Positions 8,976 through 17,356 of a stretch of 53,406 bases of DNA are shown here, piece after piece. The number at the start of each line of letters is the position of its first letter. Within the stretch, counting starts at the first letter, position 1. The DNA comes from Mucilaginibacter sp. (GTDB lineage: Bacteria > Bacteroidota > Bacteroidia > Sphingobacteriales > Sphingobacteriaceae). Made by a program: the position numbers and the translations under genes. Location of the stretch: the NCBI RefSeq assembly GCF_028287845.1, contig NZ_JAQBOW010000099.1, positions 1-53,406 of the forward strand, written 5' to 3'. The notes beneath the pieces were generated by a model. The model was not told the DNA's origin. It saw nothing but the letters and a program-made list of their open reading frames with translations, and searched no databases.

Positions 8976-9893
8976 ATGAGTCAATCAACTAACAACATCC
9001 TGATGATCCGCCCGGTAAGCTTTGGTTTTAACGAGCAAACTGCGGAGAGCAACGCTTTTCAAACCCGTGATGCCGATCAGCAACAGGTACAGGCAAATGC
9101 TTTGGCCGAGTTTGATGGATTAGTAAAGGTTTTAAAAGACAATGGCATCAATGTAACGATTATTGATGATACTGCCGAACCGCATACCCCCGATTCTATT
9201 TTCCCAAACAACTGGGTATCCTTTCATCAAGATGGTGATGTTTTTTTGTACCCAATGCAAGCCGAGAACCGGCGTTTAGAACGTCGCGAAGATATTATCA
9301 GTAAGTTGGAAGATACCTTTCAGGTAAAGCATATAATTGATCTGAGCCGATTTGAGCATGAAGGCAGGTTTTTAGAAGGCACCGGCAGTATGGTGTTCGA
9401 CCGGGAGAATAAAATTGTCTATGCCTGCTTATCTCCCCGAACCGATGAAAAGGTATTGGCTGTATTTTGTGAGCAAACCGGTTATAAATCAATAAGTTTT
9501 TCTGCGACTGACGAAAATGGCCTGGCTATTTATCATACCAATGTGTTAATGTGCATCGGCAGTAAATTCGCGGTTATTTGTTTAGATAGCCTAAATAATG
9601 ATATTGAAAAACAAATAGTTATATCACAAATTGAAAGAACAGGCAAAGAGCTTATCCCAATAACTTTTGACCAAATGAACCATTTTGCAGGCAATATGCT
9701 GGAAGTAAAAAATGGGGATGATGAAACATTAATTGTAATGTCGCAAAGTGCCTATACTTTACTTACCGATAAGCAAAAAGCAACCCTTTCCAAATACGGC
9801 AAGTTAATTTATGCCGATATACATACCATTGAAAATAATGGTGGCGGCAGTGCCCGGTGCATGATAGCAGAGGTGCATTTGCCTGCTGTGTGA
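8976..9893 (+). CDS. ctlX: CtlX-type citrulline hydrolase (pentein superfamily)
   Basis: A 305-residue cytoplasmic protein of the arginine deiminase-related superfamily that matches the CtlX type, whose Francisella member hydrolyses citrulline to ornithine. Visible features are MIRPVSFGFNEQTAESNAFQ near the N-terminus, HTPDSIFPNNWVSFH (about 68-82), LEGTGSMVFDR (about 131-141), an IYHTNVLMCIG strand with the catalytic His, and the C-terminal nucleophile motif GGGSARCMIAEVHLP with Cys295. Next to an arginine deiminase, it completes a two-step route from arginine to ornithine without carbamoyl phosphate, so no ATP would be gained. The pathway assignment is an inference from family and neighbourhood. 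Confidence 0.85.
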   Translation: MSQSTNNILMIRPVSFGFNEQTAESNAFQTRDADQQQVQANALAEFDGLVKVLKDNGINVTIIDDTAEPHTPDSIFPNNWVSFHQDGDVFLYPMQAENRRLERREDIISKLEDTFQVKHIIDLSRFEHEGRFLEGTGSMVFDRENKIVYACLSPRTDEKVLAVFCEQTGYKSISFSATDENGLAIYHTNVLMCIGSKFAVICLDSLNNDIEKQIVISQIERTGKELIPITFDQMNHFAGNMLEVKNGDDETLIVMSQSAYTLLTDKQKATLSKYGKLIYADIHTIENNGGGSARCMIAEVHLPAV

Positions 9894-9903
9894 ACCTTCA
9901 ATA

Positions 9904-10467
9904 TTATTTGAAGTGATATTCGGGTGGATAAGATGTTTTATGGTTATGAATATTTTTTTCTATTTTTTGTGTAAAACGCTCTTTGTCTTTATTATAAAAT
10001 TGCACTTCAGCAAAGAAAACATACCCCCCTTGTAGCTTTTCTAATAAAACATCATTCATTGTAAAGTGTAATTTACTATCAGTATTCCACTCAATATTTT
10101 TAGGTGGTTCAAAGGTTTCAAATTTATGTATATTTATAAATTCCGCTTTGAGGACTATAAACTCATATGCGGCTGCTTTTGACTTACTGTCATTTCTAAA
10201 CTGAATATAGTTCCTTGTATAGGTAAATACATAATCATCTATTACAAAATTTGGCATTATTTCATCATGCCGTGAGGTTTGATAAATTTTGGCCATAGAA
10301 GCTAGTGAATCTACTTGTTTTTGTATTTTGTCAGCATCCTTTCGTGTTGAGAACAGAGTGTAAATTGTCCCTAATAATGCCAGTCCTGATATAATTGCAG
10401 AGGTATCTTCTGCTGTAAATTGACATAATATCATTAACAATGATAGCGAAAATTCATTTACCTTCAC
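9904..10467 (-). CDS. Hypothetical membrane-anchored protein
   Basis: I do not recognise this 187-residue protein. The N-terminus has one or two hydrophobic segments (about 5-17 and 24-40, with AIISGLALLGTIYTLF), then a short charged, possibly coiled-coil stretch (RKDADKIQKQVDSLASMAKI). A soluble beta-rich domain rich in aromatic residues follows (about 65-187). The likely topology is an inner-membrane anchor with a small globular domain. It lies convergent to ctlX, with only ten bases between the stops, and is not an obvious part of the arginine genes. It could be a late insertion between ctlX and the decarboxylase. Confidence 0.6.
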   Translation of the reverse strand: MKVNEFSLSLLMILCQFTAEDTSAIISGLALLGTIYTLFSTRKDADKIQKQVDSLASMAKIYQTSRHDEIMPNFVIDDYVFTYTRNYIQFRNDSKSKAAAYEFIVLKAEFINIHKFETFEPPKNIEWNTDSKLHFTMNDVLLEKLQGGYVFFAEVQFYNKDKERFTQKIEKNIHNHKTSYPPEYHFK

Positions 10468-10739
10468 CCCTCCCTACATCTTCCTCCATAGGAGTCCTCC
10501 GTATAATTGGGAGAGAATCACACAAGCAACCGCTTTTCTTGTCATCGCATTAGATTCAATTCACCCTAAAATAACACCATAAGAACAACTATCATCCTAT
10601 AATATTACCCGCCAAAACCAATGACCAATGACTTAATGACCAATGACGAAATAATAATTACAATTCAACTATAAAATTTCCACTAACAAATAGCGCTTTA
10701 TTCCGTTTTAAAATCACACTTTTGCCAAAAAATTAATTA

Positions 10740-12134
10740 ATGCAGAGTTACCAGGAATTTCTTGACTTAAGTGTTGGCTTCCCGCAGGAAGGATTTGAGA
10801 TCATCGACGACGAATTATACTTCCATGATTTGAATTTAATGGAGATGATAGAAACGTATGGCACTCCCCTGCGGTTTACTTACCTGCCTATGGTCACTAA
10901 AAAGATCCAGCAGGCAAAGTTGTTGTTTCAGCAGGCTATCGTTAAAAACAACTATCGTGGCAGCTATAAATATTGCTATTGCACCAAAAGCTCGCACTTT
11001 AAACATATCGTAGAAGAGGCGCTGAAAAATGAGATTCACCTGGAAACATCATCAGCCTTTGATATGCCGATGATTGATGCGCTGGAGAAAAAAGGTGCCC
11101 TAAGCAAAGACATGACCGTTATCTGCAACGGTTTTAAAACTTTCCAATACAAGCAATATATTATTGATATGCTGCATGATGGTTTTAAAAACATCATCCC
11201 GGTATTGGATAACAAAGAAGAGTTTAATCTGTATGATGACGAGGTAGAAATGAGCACCCCGTGCAACCTGGGTATCCGTATAGCTGCAGAAGAGCAGCCA
11301 GACTCGCAGTTTTACACCTCGCGTTTGGGTATCCGCATGGAGGATATTATTGATTTTTATTACAACAAAATAGAGCAGAACCCTAATTTCCAGGTTAAGT
11401 TGTTGCATTTCTTTATTAACTCGGGTATATCTGATACGCCATATTATTGGAACGAGCTGGAAAAATACGTTACGCTATACTGCAAGTTCAAAAAAATCAA
11501 CCCTGCTTTAGATACACTGGATATTGGTGGCGGTATGCCATTTAAAGACTCCTTAGTATTTGATTTTGATTACGAATACATGATCAATGAAATTGTAAGT
11601 CGTATTAAAGAGATCTGTGCCGATAACGATACCGAAGAACCTGATATTATTACCGAGTTTGGTAAATATACCTGTGCCGAAGCATCGGGCATTTTATACA
11701 AAGTGTTGGGCCGTAAACAACAAAACGATCGCGAAAAATGGTTAATGCTGGACGGCAGCTTCATTACCAACCTGCCTGATGTTTGGGCACTGAATCAAAA
11801 ATACATCCTGTTGCCTGTAAACAACTGGGACTCTGAATACGAACGGGTTAATCTTGGTGGTATAACCTGCGACGGGCAGGACTATTACAACCAGGAAGCG
11901 CACATGAACAGCGTATTTATGCCTAAGACCCGCAAGGTTCAATATCTGGGCTTTTTTAATACCGGCGCCTACCAGGAAGTTTTAAGCGGCTACGGCGGCA
12001 TACACCATTGCCTGCTGCCATCGCCCAAGCATGTTATTATTCGCCGCAACCGCGATGAGACATTTAACTTCGAGGTTTTTGGCGAGGAGCAGAACAGTAA
12101 ACAAGTGTTGAAGATATTAGGGTATACTACGTAA
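10740..12134 (+). CDS. speA: Arginine decarboxylase, fold-III PLP enzyme
   Basis: A 464-residue pyridoxal-phosphate enzyme of the alanine-racemase fold (ornithine/diaminopimelate/arginine decarboxylase type). It probably converts arginine to agmatine at the start of polyamine synthesis. The N-terminal barrel contains YKYCYCTKSSHF, where the Lys (about residue 81) is the expected PLP Schiff base. A glycine-rich phosphate-binding loop LDIGGGMPF lies near 261-269. The C-terminal beta domain includes YQEVLSGYGGIHHCLLPSP. It is shorter than E. coli SpeA (about 650 residues) but matches the compact Bacteroidota forms annotated as arginine decarboxylase. Substrate choice (arginine against related diamino acids) is not proven by sequence. 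Confidence 0.8.
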   Translation: MQSYQEFLDLSVGFPQEGFEIIDDELYFHDLNLMEMIETYGTPLRFTYLPMVTKKIQQAKLLFQQAIVKNNYRGSYKYCYCTKSSHFKHIVEEALKNEIHLETSSAFDMPMIDALEKKGALSKDMTVICNGFKTFQYKQYIIDMLHDGFKNIIPVLDNKEEFNLYDDEVEMSTPCNLGIRIAAEEQPDSQFYTSRLGIRMEDIIDFYYNKIEQNPNFQVKLLHFFINSGISDTPYYWNELEKYVTLYCKFKKINPALDTLDIGGGMPFKDSLVFDFDYEYMINEIVSRIKEICADNDTEEPDIITEFGKYTCAEASGILYKVLGRKQQNDREKWLMLDGSFITNLPDVWALNQKYILLPVNNWDSEYERVNLGGITCDGQDYYNQEAHMNSVFMPKTRKVQYLGFFNTGAYQEVLSGYGGIHHCLLPSPKHVIIRRNRDETFNFEVFGEEQNSKQVLKILGYTT

Positions 12135-12182
12135 ACCTACGGTGCATTTTTTAAAATGATGCAAAATCCAGACTAACGTGAA

Positions 12183-12211
12183 AAGCCAGTATCCTTACAG
12201 AATACTGGCTT
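12183..12211. terminator. Hairpin after speA, probable terminator
   Basis: AAGCCAGTAT (12183-12192) pairs perfectly with ATACTGGCTT (12202-12211) around a nine-base loop. It lies between the convergent speA and DUF892 genes. There is no clear T-run, so it is a weak or structure-only terminator. Confidence 0.5.
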
Positions 12212-12249
12212 GCCCGATTTAATCAGGAAATAAAATAAGGTTATCTTAC

Positions 12250-12762
12250 TTAATTTAATTTATAATTGATGTTTTTTTCAGCGATCCGGGTCAGCAGGGC
12301 ATCGGCTGCCCTGTCATCTGCCAATGTCTCACCTAAAAGATCAGCCGCTTGACGGTAACCCATATTATTAGCCAGGTTAACCATCGCATCATAAGTAGCT
12401 ATTTTATAATGCTCGGCTTTTTTACCGGCGAATATGAGGCCCGTATCCCTTTGGACAGAGCCTTTGTTAGTTTCTTCGATCATATCTACGCCCTCATCAA
12501 CAATATCTGCGATTGCCGCGCATTTACCGGAGTTAACTTTTTCATTGACCATGCCAAAAACCTGCTCAAGCCGGTCAACATGGGTTTGTGCCTGGTTTCG
12601 GTTTTGACCGAAAGCGTTTTTCAGTTCCGGCGTAGTCGCTGCTTCCTGTAGCTTAAGTAGCGCGATGAACAACTTCTTTTCTGCCCAATAAATATCTCTT
12701 AACTGGTTAACAAAAAACTCCTTGAGCTTTAAATTTGTTGCTTTCATTGTTTGTGTTTCCAT
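12250..12762 (-). CDS. Ferritin-like DUF892 (YciE/YciF-type) protein
   Basis: A 170-residue cytoplasmic four-helix protein of the DUF892 (YciE/YciF) ferritin-like family, linked in other bacteria with general stress responses. The family pattern is clear: LKEFFVNQLRDIYWAEKKL at the N-terminus, TPELKNAFGQNRNQAQTHVDRLEQVF in the second helix, and AGKKAEHYKIATYDAMVNLA in the third. The Glu and His residues in these helices fit a di-metal carboxylate site. Starts at 12762 or at the second Met (12747) are both possible. The 475 bases upstream, to 13238, are AT-rich and hold no gene or clear promoter that I can see. Confidence 0.85.
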   Translation of the reverse strand: METQTMKATNLKLKEFFVNQLRDIYWAEKKLFIALLKLQEAATTPELKNAFGQNRNQAQTHVDRLEQVFGMVNEKVNSGKCAAIADIVDEGVDMIEETNKGSVQRDTGLIFAGKKAEHYKIATYDAMVNLANNMGYRQAADLLGETLADDRAADALLTRIAEKNINYKLN

Positions 12763-13238
12763 TAATTTGAAGATTATTATATGTTAAAAATTTATTGTTA
12801 ATTCATACGTAACACATACCCTAAAATAGCAGGCATGTTTAAAACGCCGGTAACCCGGCTTTGATAAAAAAGAAAATTCTGAAATTGCAGTAGGTAGGCA
12901 GATATTATAAAGAGTAGTACATATTTATAACTTTAAGTTAAGTTTATGACAATTTCTTTTGTGGGGTATTACGATATTTGACTTTTAAAATTTGATTTTT
13001 AAAAACTTTATATGTATATTAATACGTTGTTAATGGCTGGATATTGCATTTTATTTGCATTATTAAATAAAACAAAATTTAAATATTAGGTTAAAATCAT
13101 TTACACCGCGTTAACTGCTTAATCTATAGCAAAATAGAAATATACTTTAAAAACCTGATATTTCTCCACAAAAATCAATACCCGAAGGATGTTCCTTTTA
13201 TCAATAATATATACCAATTAAGGTATCTCATATAACCA

Positions 13239-13272
13239 ACAAAGCCCTCCTGATGTATCAGGAAGGCTTTGT
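13239..13272 (-). terminator. Terminator hairpin of tRNA-Leu(CAA)
   Basis: Positions 13239-13254 and 13257-13272 are inverted copies with one mismatch, forming a 16-bp stem immediately after the tRNA on the reverse strand. The stem starts with ACAAAGCC in transcript sense. The same start is seen after the degenerate tRNA copy at 18075. Confidence 0.65.
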
Positions 13273-13351
13273 ACCCAGCGCCGGAGTCGAACCGGCACGG
13301 TTTCCCACAGGTGTTTGAGACCAGCGCGTCTACCAATTCCGCCAGCTGGGC
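13272..13351 (-). tRNA. tRNA-Leu (anticodon CAA)
   Basis: On the reverse strand, acceptor GCCCAGC pairs with GCTGGGT (first pair G-U), followed by discriminator A. The D-loop region is GAATTGGTAGACG. The anticodon loop CTCAAAC gives CAA (Leu, UUG codon). The T arm GCCGG/CCGGC encloses TTCGACT. The variable arm is short for a class II tRNA. One U-U mismatch is seen in the anticodon stem. CCA is not encoded. Confidence 0.9.
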
Positions 13352-13381
13352 TTGCTTTTATCCGAGGGTGGATTTAAGTCC

Positions 13382-13906
13382 TCAGAAGCGGGACGCAAAT
13401 GTATTTAAACTCTCCTTAATTCGCAACAGATATTTTTGCCGATAATAAATATTTGCAATATCATTCAAACGGCTTTCTTTAGCAGTATCATCTAACTGCT
13501 CATAATCATTAGTTAAGGCTGATAAGCCTTCATCTATATCACTTTCAACAGCAAGCACTTCCGCGGTTATATGCCCCAATTCTGCGGCATTATCTACCTC
13601 CATTAAACGTTCGTTAATATCCATCATCTCCATTAAAAAATCTGCGGGAAGCTGTGGTTTTGCCCCCTCGAAAACAAGTTCATGCAGCCTTAGTATATAT
13701 TCCAACCGCTTATTAGGGTTAGAAAGTGTTTGATATGCTTTATTATTTAAGGTAGATAGCTCCAGTATTTCCTGCTGTTTCGCTTCATCTTCGTTCGCAT
13801 AAAAATCGGGATGATATTGTTTACTTAACTCGTAAAACTTCTTTTTTAGGAAAGCCTGATCTGGGTTAAATGATTCGGGTATGGCGTAAAAGTCAAAATA
13901 ATTCAT
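13382..13906 (-). CDS. hscB: Fe-S cluster assembly co-chaperone HscB
   Basis: A 174-residue J-domain protein with the HscB layout. The N-terminal J domain (about 1-70) contains HPD at residues 32-34 (KQYHPDFYAN). The C-terminal three-helix domain has the motif FLMEMMDINERL (about 95-106) that contacts the scaffold IscU. HscB delivers IscU with its Fe-S cluster to the HscA chaperone and stimulates ATP hydrolysis. No other isc gene is next to it, so it stands alone here. A TAAATTTG box (reverse strand, 13920-13927) lies just upstream of the ATG and fits a Bacteroidota -7 element. Confidence 0.88.
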   Translation of the reverse strand: MNYFDFYAIPESFNPDQAFLKKKFYELSKQYHPDFYANEDEAKQQEILELSTLNNKAYQTLSNPNKRLEYILRLHELVFEGAKPQLPADFLMEMMDINERLMEVDNAAELGHITAEVLAVESDIDEGLSALTNDYEQLDDTAKESRLNDIANIYYRQKYLLRIKESLNTFASRF

Positions 13907-13919
13907 AATAATTTAATTG

Positions 13920-13927
13920 CAAATTTA
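13920..13927 (-). promoter_or_regulatory. -7 promoter box for hscB
   Basis: TAAATTTG on the reverse strand matches TAnnTTTG and lies 13 bases before the hscB ATG. No TTTG -33 box is found at 19-21 bases, so this is tentative. Confidence 0.35.
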
Positions 13928-13993
13928 GTTGAATTGCATGAATTATTGAGGAGATAATCAATTCGTGTATTTCGTACCTGTAAATTTGTGCAA

Positions 13994-14026
13994 TTTGCGT
14001 CTATAAGATAAAATTTCTCATCTTTG
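13994..14026 (+). promoter_or_regulatory. Candidate promoter of kdsA
   Basis: TTTG at 13994-13997 is separated by 21 bases from CATCTTTG at 14019-14026, one mismatch from the Bacteroidota TTTG-N19-21-TAnnTTTG promoter. The ATG at 14031 would then be at or very near the transcription start, implying a leaderless or nearly leaderless mRNA. Confidence 0.35.
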
Positions 14027-14030
14027 TTGC

Positions 14031-14810
14031 ATGACATTGTTTGAACAGATACAGCAGAAGCCATTTTTTATATTGGGTCCGTGCGTAATGGAAAATCAGG
14101 AACTGCTTTATACCGTTGCTGATAAAGTTGCCCAAATAGGGCAGAAATATCCAATCACCGTAATATTTAAATCATCTTTTGATAAGGCTAACCGTACTTC
14201 CATACACTCGTACCGTGGACCCGGTATTGAAAAGGGTATGGAAATGCTACAGAAGATAAAAGAGAAATTTAATCTGCCCGTTACTACCGATATACACGAA
14301 CCATACCAGGCCGCCATTGCTGCCGAAGTTGTTGATATTTTACAGATACCCGCGTTTTTATGCCGCCAAACAGATTTACTGGTTGCGGCTGCAAAAACCG
14401 GCAAGGTTGTAAATGTTAAAAAAGCACAGTTTCTATCGGGGCAGGATATGTTTTACCCGGCTCAAAAGGTTGTTGAAGCAGGTAATACACAGGTAATTTT
14501 AACCGAACGTGGTAATATGTACGGTTACAATAACCTTGCGGTAGATTTTAGGAATATATATGATATGAAAGGTTTTGGTTATCCTGTTTGTATGGACTGT
14601 ACGCATTCTGTACAGCGCCCGGGCGGTGCGGGGGGTAAAACTGGTGGCGATCGTACCTTTGTACCTATGATGGCTTTGGCTGCCAAAGCTTTTGGTGCCG
14701 ATGGGTATTTCTTGGAAGCGCACCCTGATCCGGATAATGCTTTAAGCGACGGGCCTAATATGGTGAAGCTGCATGAGTTGGAAGAAGTAATTAAACCGTT
14801 GATAGGATAA
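14031..14810 (+). CDS. kdsA: 3-deoxy-8-phosphooctulonate (KDO8P) synthase
   Basis: A 259-residue cytoplasmic enzyme that condenses phosphoenolpyruvate with arabinose-5-phosphate to give KDO-8-phosphate for the lipopolysaccharide inner core. Hallmarks are FILGPCVMEN (about 12-21), FKSSFDKANRTSIHSYRGPG (about 46-65), TTDIHEPYQA (about 85-94), VNVKKAQFLSG and DCTHSVQRPGG. Length matches the short single-domain KDO8P synthases. It is followed after about 290 bases by kdsD, which makes its substrate arabinose-5-phosphate, so the two form a KDO module. The catalytic barrel appears intact. Confidence 0.95.
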   Translation: MTLFEQIQQKPFFILGPCVMENQELLYTVADKVAQIGQKYPITVIFKSSFDKANRTSIHSYRGPGIEKGMEMLQKIKEKFNLPVTTDIHEPYQAAIAAEVVDILQIPAFLCRQTDLLVAAAKTGKVVNVKKAQFLSGQDMFYPAQKVVEAGNTQVILTERGNMYGYNNLAVDFRNIYDMKGFGYPVCMDCTHSVQRPGGAGGKTGGDRTFVPMMALAAKAFGADGYFLEAHPDPDNALSDGPNMVKLHELEEVIKPLIG

Positions 14811-14811
14811 C

Positions 14812-15036
14812 TTGTTTCACGAAATAGTGAAACAAAATGTAACAAGTGAAACAAGATTTTTGATTAACTTATTGAAAACAAGCATATTGCGAAAAAGTGA
14901 TGTAACAAAATGTAACAACTTATTCGTCTGTATTTTTATAGCTAGTTTTAATATGTTTTATTGATAATCAAGTTGTTGCAAATTGGCTGATTTTTAAGTG
15001 GTGAAACAAAATGAAACAAGATTTATTGGTGAAACA
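14812..15036. repeat. Cluster of TGAAACA/TGTTTCA heptamers between kdsA and kdsD
   Basis: Six copies of TGTTTCA or its complement lie at 14813, 14828, 14847, 15002, 15012 and 15030. The first two form a perfect inverted pair (14812-14820 with 14827-14835) just after the kdsA stop, which could be a terminator. Related ATGTAACAA units are interspersed. The same heptamer is clustered in three other gaps of this window. Confidence 0.5.
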
Positions 15037-15098
15037 AACAATACCTTAAATCCTGACTGAACACAATAACGTATTGCGTAAAACGTATAACACAACTA

Positions 15099-16028
15099 AT
15101 GAAAGATATTGCCAAAAGGGTTTTTGATGTTGAAATAGAATCATTGCAGCAGGTTGCAGGTTTAATTGATGATACTTTTACCGCTGTTGTACAGGCTATA
15201 TTAAATAGCACGGGCAAAGTTATAGTTATTGGTGTGGGCAAATCGGGCCTTATCGGTAAAAAAATAGCCGCTACTTTATCAAGCACAGGCACGCCAGGTT
15301 TCTTTTTGCATCCCGGCGACGCATTTCATGGCGATTTGGGTATTGTTGGTGCGCAGGATACGGCTATACTCATATCCTATTCGGGCGAGACTGATGAGGT
15401 GCTTAAAGTTATCCCGTTTTTAAAGTGGAACAAGAACCTGATAATAAGCATTACCGGCAATCCAAACTCAACTATTGCTAAAAACAGCAACCATCATCTA
15501 AACATAAAAATTACCCGCGAAGCTTGCCCGCTTGCTTTGGCGCCAACTTCATCAACTACGGCAGCGTTGGTTATGGGCGATGCTTTGGCTATAGCATTGA
15601 TGGAATCGCGTAATTTTCAGGAAGAAGATTTTGCACGCTTTCATCCCGGCGGCAGCCTGGGGCGTAAATTATTAACAAGAATAAAAGATTTGATGCGGGT
15701 TGATAATTTACCATTTATACACAAGGACGCTTCTTTTACCGATGTATTGCTAAGCATGTCTGAAGGTAAGTTAGGGATGGTAATTGTGGGTACTAAAGAT
15801 CATATAGAAGGTATTATTACCGATGGCGACCTGCGCAGGGCCCTGTTAAAAAATCAGGATATAGCTCAACTATCTGTTACGGATATGATGACCGCTAACC
15901 CAATAATTATTGATGCTGATGAGTTTATTGGCCAGGTGGAAATATTGATGATGGAAAAGAAAATAACCAATGTACTGGTAGGTAAAAACAGGAAATTGGC
16001 CGGTGTTTATCAAATATATAATCAGTAA
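15099..16028 (+). CDS. kdsD: Arabinose-5-phosphate isomerase (KpsF/GutQ family)
   Basis: A 309-residue cytoplasmic enzyme that interconverts ribulose-5-phosphate and arabinose-5-phosphate, feeding KdsA. The N-terminal SIS sugar-isomerase domain (about 30-170) has VIGVGKSGLIGKKIAATLSS, TGTPGFFLHPGDAFHGDLG and LISYSGETDEV. Two CBS domains follow (about 200-309; MRVDNLPFIHKDASFTDVL and IITDGDLRRAL). Length is close to E. coli KdsD (328). The linker FHPGGSLGRKLL between SIS and CBS is typical. It runs in the same direction as kdsA and lies six bases upstream of the binding-protein gene, with which it is probably co-transcribed. Confidence 0.93.
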   Translation: MKDIAKRVFDVEIESLQQVAGLIDDTFTAVVQAILNSTGKVIVIGVGKSGLIGKKIAATLSSTGTPGFFLHPGDAFHGDLGIVGAQDTAILISYSGETDEVLKVIPFLKWNKNLIISITGNPNSTIAKNSNHHLNIKITREACPLALAPTSSTTAALVMGDALAIALMESRNFQEEDFARFHPGGSLGRKLLTRIKDLMRVDNLPFIHKDASFTDVLLSMSEGKLGMVIVGTKDHIEGIITDGDLRRALLKNQDIAQLSVTDMMTANPIIIDADEFIGQVEILMMEKKITNVLVGKNRKLAGVYQIYNQ

Positions 16029-16034
16029 CACATC

Positions 16035-16823
16035 ATGGCTGTATTTTACGATCAGCTAAACCGCGAGGTAAACTTACCCTCAGTTCCAAAAGGAATAATT
16101 TCTGTAGTACCCTCACAAACCGAATTGCTTTTTTATTTAGGATTAGATAAAGAGGTTATTGGTATAACCAAATTTTGTATCCATCCCGGCAATAAATTTA
16201 AAACCACCACCAAAGTTGGCGGTACCAAGCAGTTAAATATCAAACTGATAAAGGAGTTAAAACCCGATCTTATCATCGCCAATAAAGAAGAAAACGAGCA
16301 ATCGCAGATAGAAGAACTGATGACCATTTGCCCGATTTGGATAAGTGACATTAGTAATTTGGATGAAGCTTTGGATATGATAACGAAAGTAGGCGAGTTG
16401 GTCAATCGCCAAAAAGAAGCACAAATATTAACAGCAAAAGTTAGTCGACTATTTAGTCAGTTGGCAATTCGGCCAAAAAATTTAAGTGTGGCTTATTTGA
16501 TATGGCGCAAGCCGTACATGGTAGCAGGGAAGTATACGTTTATTGATGATATGCTGCAAAAATGTGGTTTAATAAATGCTTTCGATGAGGGCCGTTATCC
16601 CGAAGTAACGTCCGAAATGCTTATCGATACAAAGCCGGATGTAGTATTACTATCATCAGAACCTTATCCGTTTACCCAAAAACATATAGATGAGTTTAAA
16701 TCAATGTTACCCAATTCACAGATAATATTGGTTGATGGCGAGCTGTTTTCCTGGTATGGAAACAGGTTATTACATGCGCCGGATTATTTCACGGAACTTG
16801 TCGGAAGAATAATTAGACAATAA
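16035..16823 (+). CDS. BtuF-like periplasmic-binding-fold protein without signal peptide
   Basis: A 262-residue protein of the helical-backbone metal/cobalamin receptor family (TroA/BtuF fold). Recognisable parts are IISVVPSQTELLFYLGL (about 20-36), IGITKFCIHP, VGGTKQLNIKLIKELKPDLI (about 62-81), a long central helix and PDVVLLSSEPYPFTQKH. It begins MAVFYDQLNREV with no signal peptide, so if it is a binding protein it is either cytoplasmic or exported by another route. Such signal-less BtuF homologues are common near cobalamin genes, but none is seen here. The ligand is unknown; a vitamin B12 or metal role is only suggested by the family. Confidence 0.72.
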   Translation: MAVFYDQLNREVNLPSVPKGIISVVPSQTELLFYLGLDKEVIGITKFCIHPGNKFKTTTKVGGTKQLNIKLIKELKPDLIIANKEENEQSQIEELMTICPIWISDISNLDEALDMITKVGELVNRQKEAQILTAKVSRLFSQLAIRPKNLSVAYLIWRKPYMVAGKYTFIDDMLQKCGLINAFDEGRYPEVTSEMLIDTKPDVVLLSSEPYPFTQKHIDEFKSMLPNSQIILVDGELFSWYGNRLLHAPDYFTELVGRIIRQ

Positions 16824-16850
16824 AGTTGAGTTAACGTGAGTTCAATTTAA

Positions 16851-17003
16851 TATGCCCCATCGGGGCTACCTATTTGTAGCACAATATAATAAACGTAAAA
16901 ATGTGCCCCGCCAGGGGTTACCCATTCCAATTTGGGTAGCCCCTAATGGGGCATACAACATAATATTTATGTAGCTACAAATAGGTAGCCCCGCTGGGGC
17001 ATA
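16851..17003. repeat. Nested palindromic GCCCC...GGGGC element (REP/MITE-like)
   Basis: The outer arms 16851-16880 and 16974-17003 are 30-bp inverted copies with one mismatch. An inner pair, 16904-16924 and 16933-16953, is a second imperfect inverted repeat of 21 bases. Each arm holds its own small GCCCC/GGGGC palindrome. The 153-bp unit has no plausible coding capacity. Its form is that of a miniature palindromic element, and similar GCCCC-GGGGC repeats occur between genes in this phylum. Confidence 0.7.
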
Positions 17004-17122
17004 ACTTTTTCTGCACTTAACTTCTGTTAAATTAATTAATTCATTTTCAACCACTCACCCAGTAAACCATTCACCCAATCAACAAAAAGATAAATTACTT
17101 TTCATATTCTGTCAATTTAATC

Positions 17123-17130
17123 TATCTTTG
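17123..17130 (+). promoter_or_regulatory. -7 promoter box for tRNA-Leu(TAG)
   Basis: TATCTTTG is an exact TAnnTTTG match 22 bases upstream of the mature tRNA start. A TTTC at about 19 bases upstream is one mismatch from the TTTG -33 box. Confidence 0.55.
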
Positions 17131-17152
17131 CCACTCTTAAAAAATCCTAACT

Positions 17153-17234
17153 GCGGAAGTGGCGTAATTGGTAGCCGCACCAGACTTAGGATCTGGCGCT
17201 TCACGGCGTGGGGGTTCGAGTCCCTTCTTCCGCA
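17153..17234 (+). tRNA. tRNA-Leu (anticodon TAG)
   Basis: Acceptor GCGGAAG pairs with CTTCCGC, followed by discriminator A. The anticodon stem CCAGA/TCTGG encloses CTTAGGA, so the anticodon is TAG (Leu, CUA). The class II variable arm is CGCTTCACGGCG. CCA is not encoded. The last 35 bases plus five downstream bases recur as a direct repeat at 18522-18561, marking this tRNA as a likely integration site. Confidence 0.95.
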
Positions 17235-17235
17235 C

Positions 17236-17272
17236 AAAAAAAGCCGTTACTGAACAAGTAACGGCTTTTTTT
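17236..17272 (+). terminator. Rho-independent terminator after tRNA-Leu(TAG)
   Basis: AAGCCGTTACT (17241-17251) pairs with AGTAACGGCTT (17257-17267) around a five-base loop and is followed by a T-run. It probably ends the tRNA transcript. Confidence 0.85.
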
Positions 17273-17356
17273 ATTAAAGTGGTCTCCACAATGGTAAGCT
17301 TACAACAACTTTGTTATTTCGCATCTTTTACATAAATTTGATAAGGTTATTATATC

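Noticed and set aside
10618..10647. Short direct repeat of ATGACCAATGAC as a regulatory or CRISPR-like array
   Set aside because: Only two adjacent 12-base copies with no regular spacers; too little to support a function.
16866..17054. Reverse-strand open frame of 62 codons
   Set aside because: It lies mostly inside the nested palindromic repeat; the sequence is explained by the repeat, not by coding.
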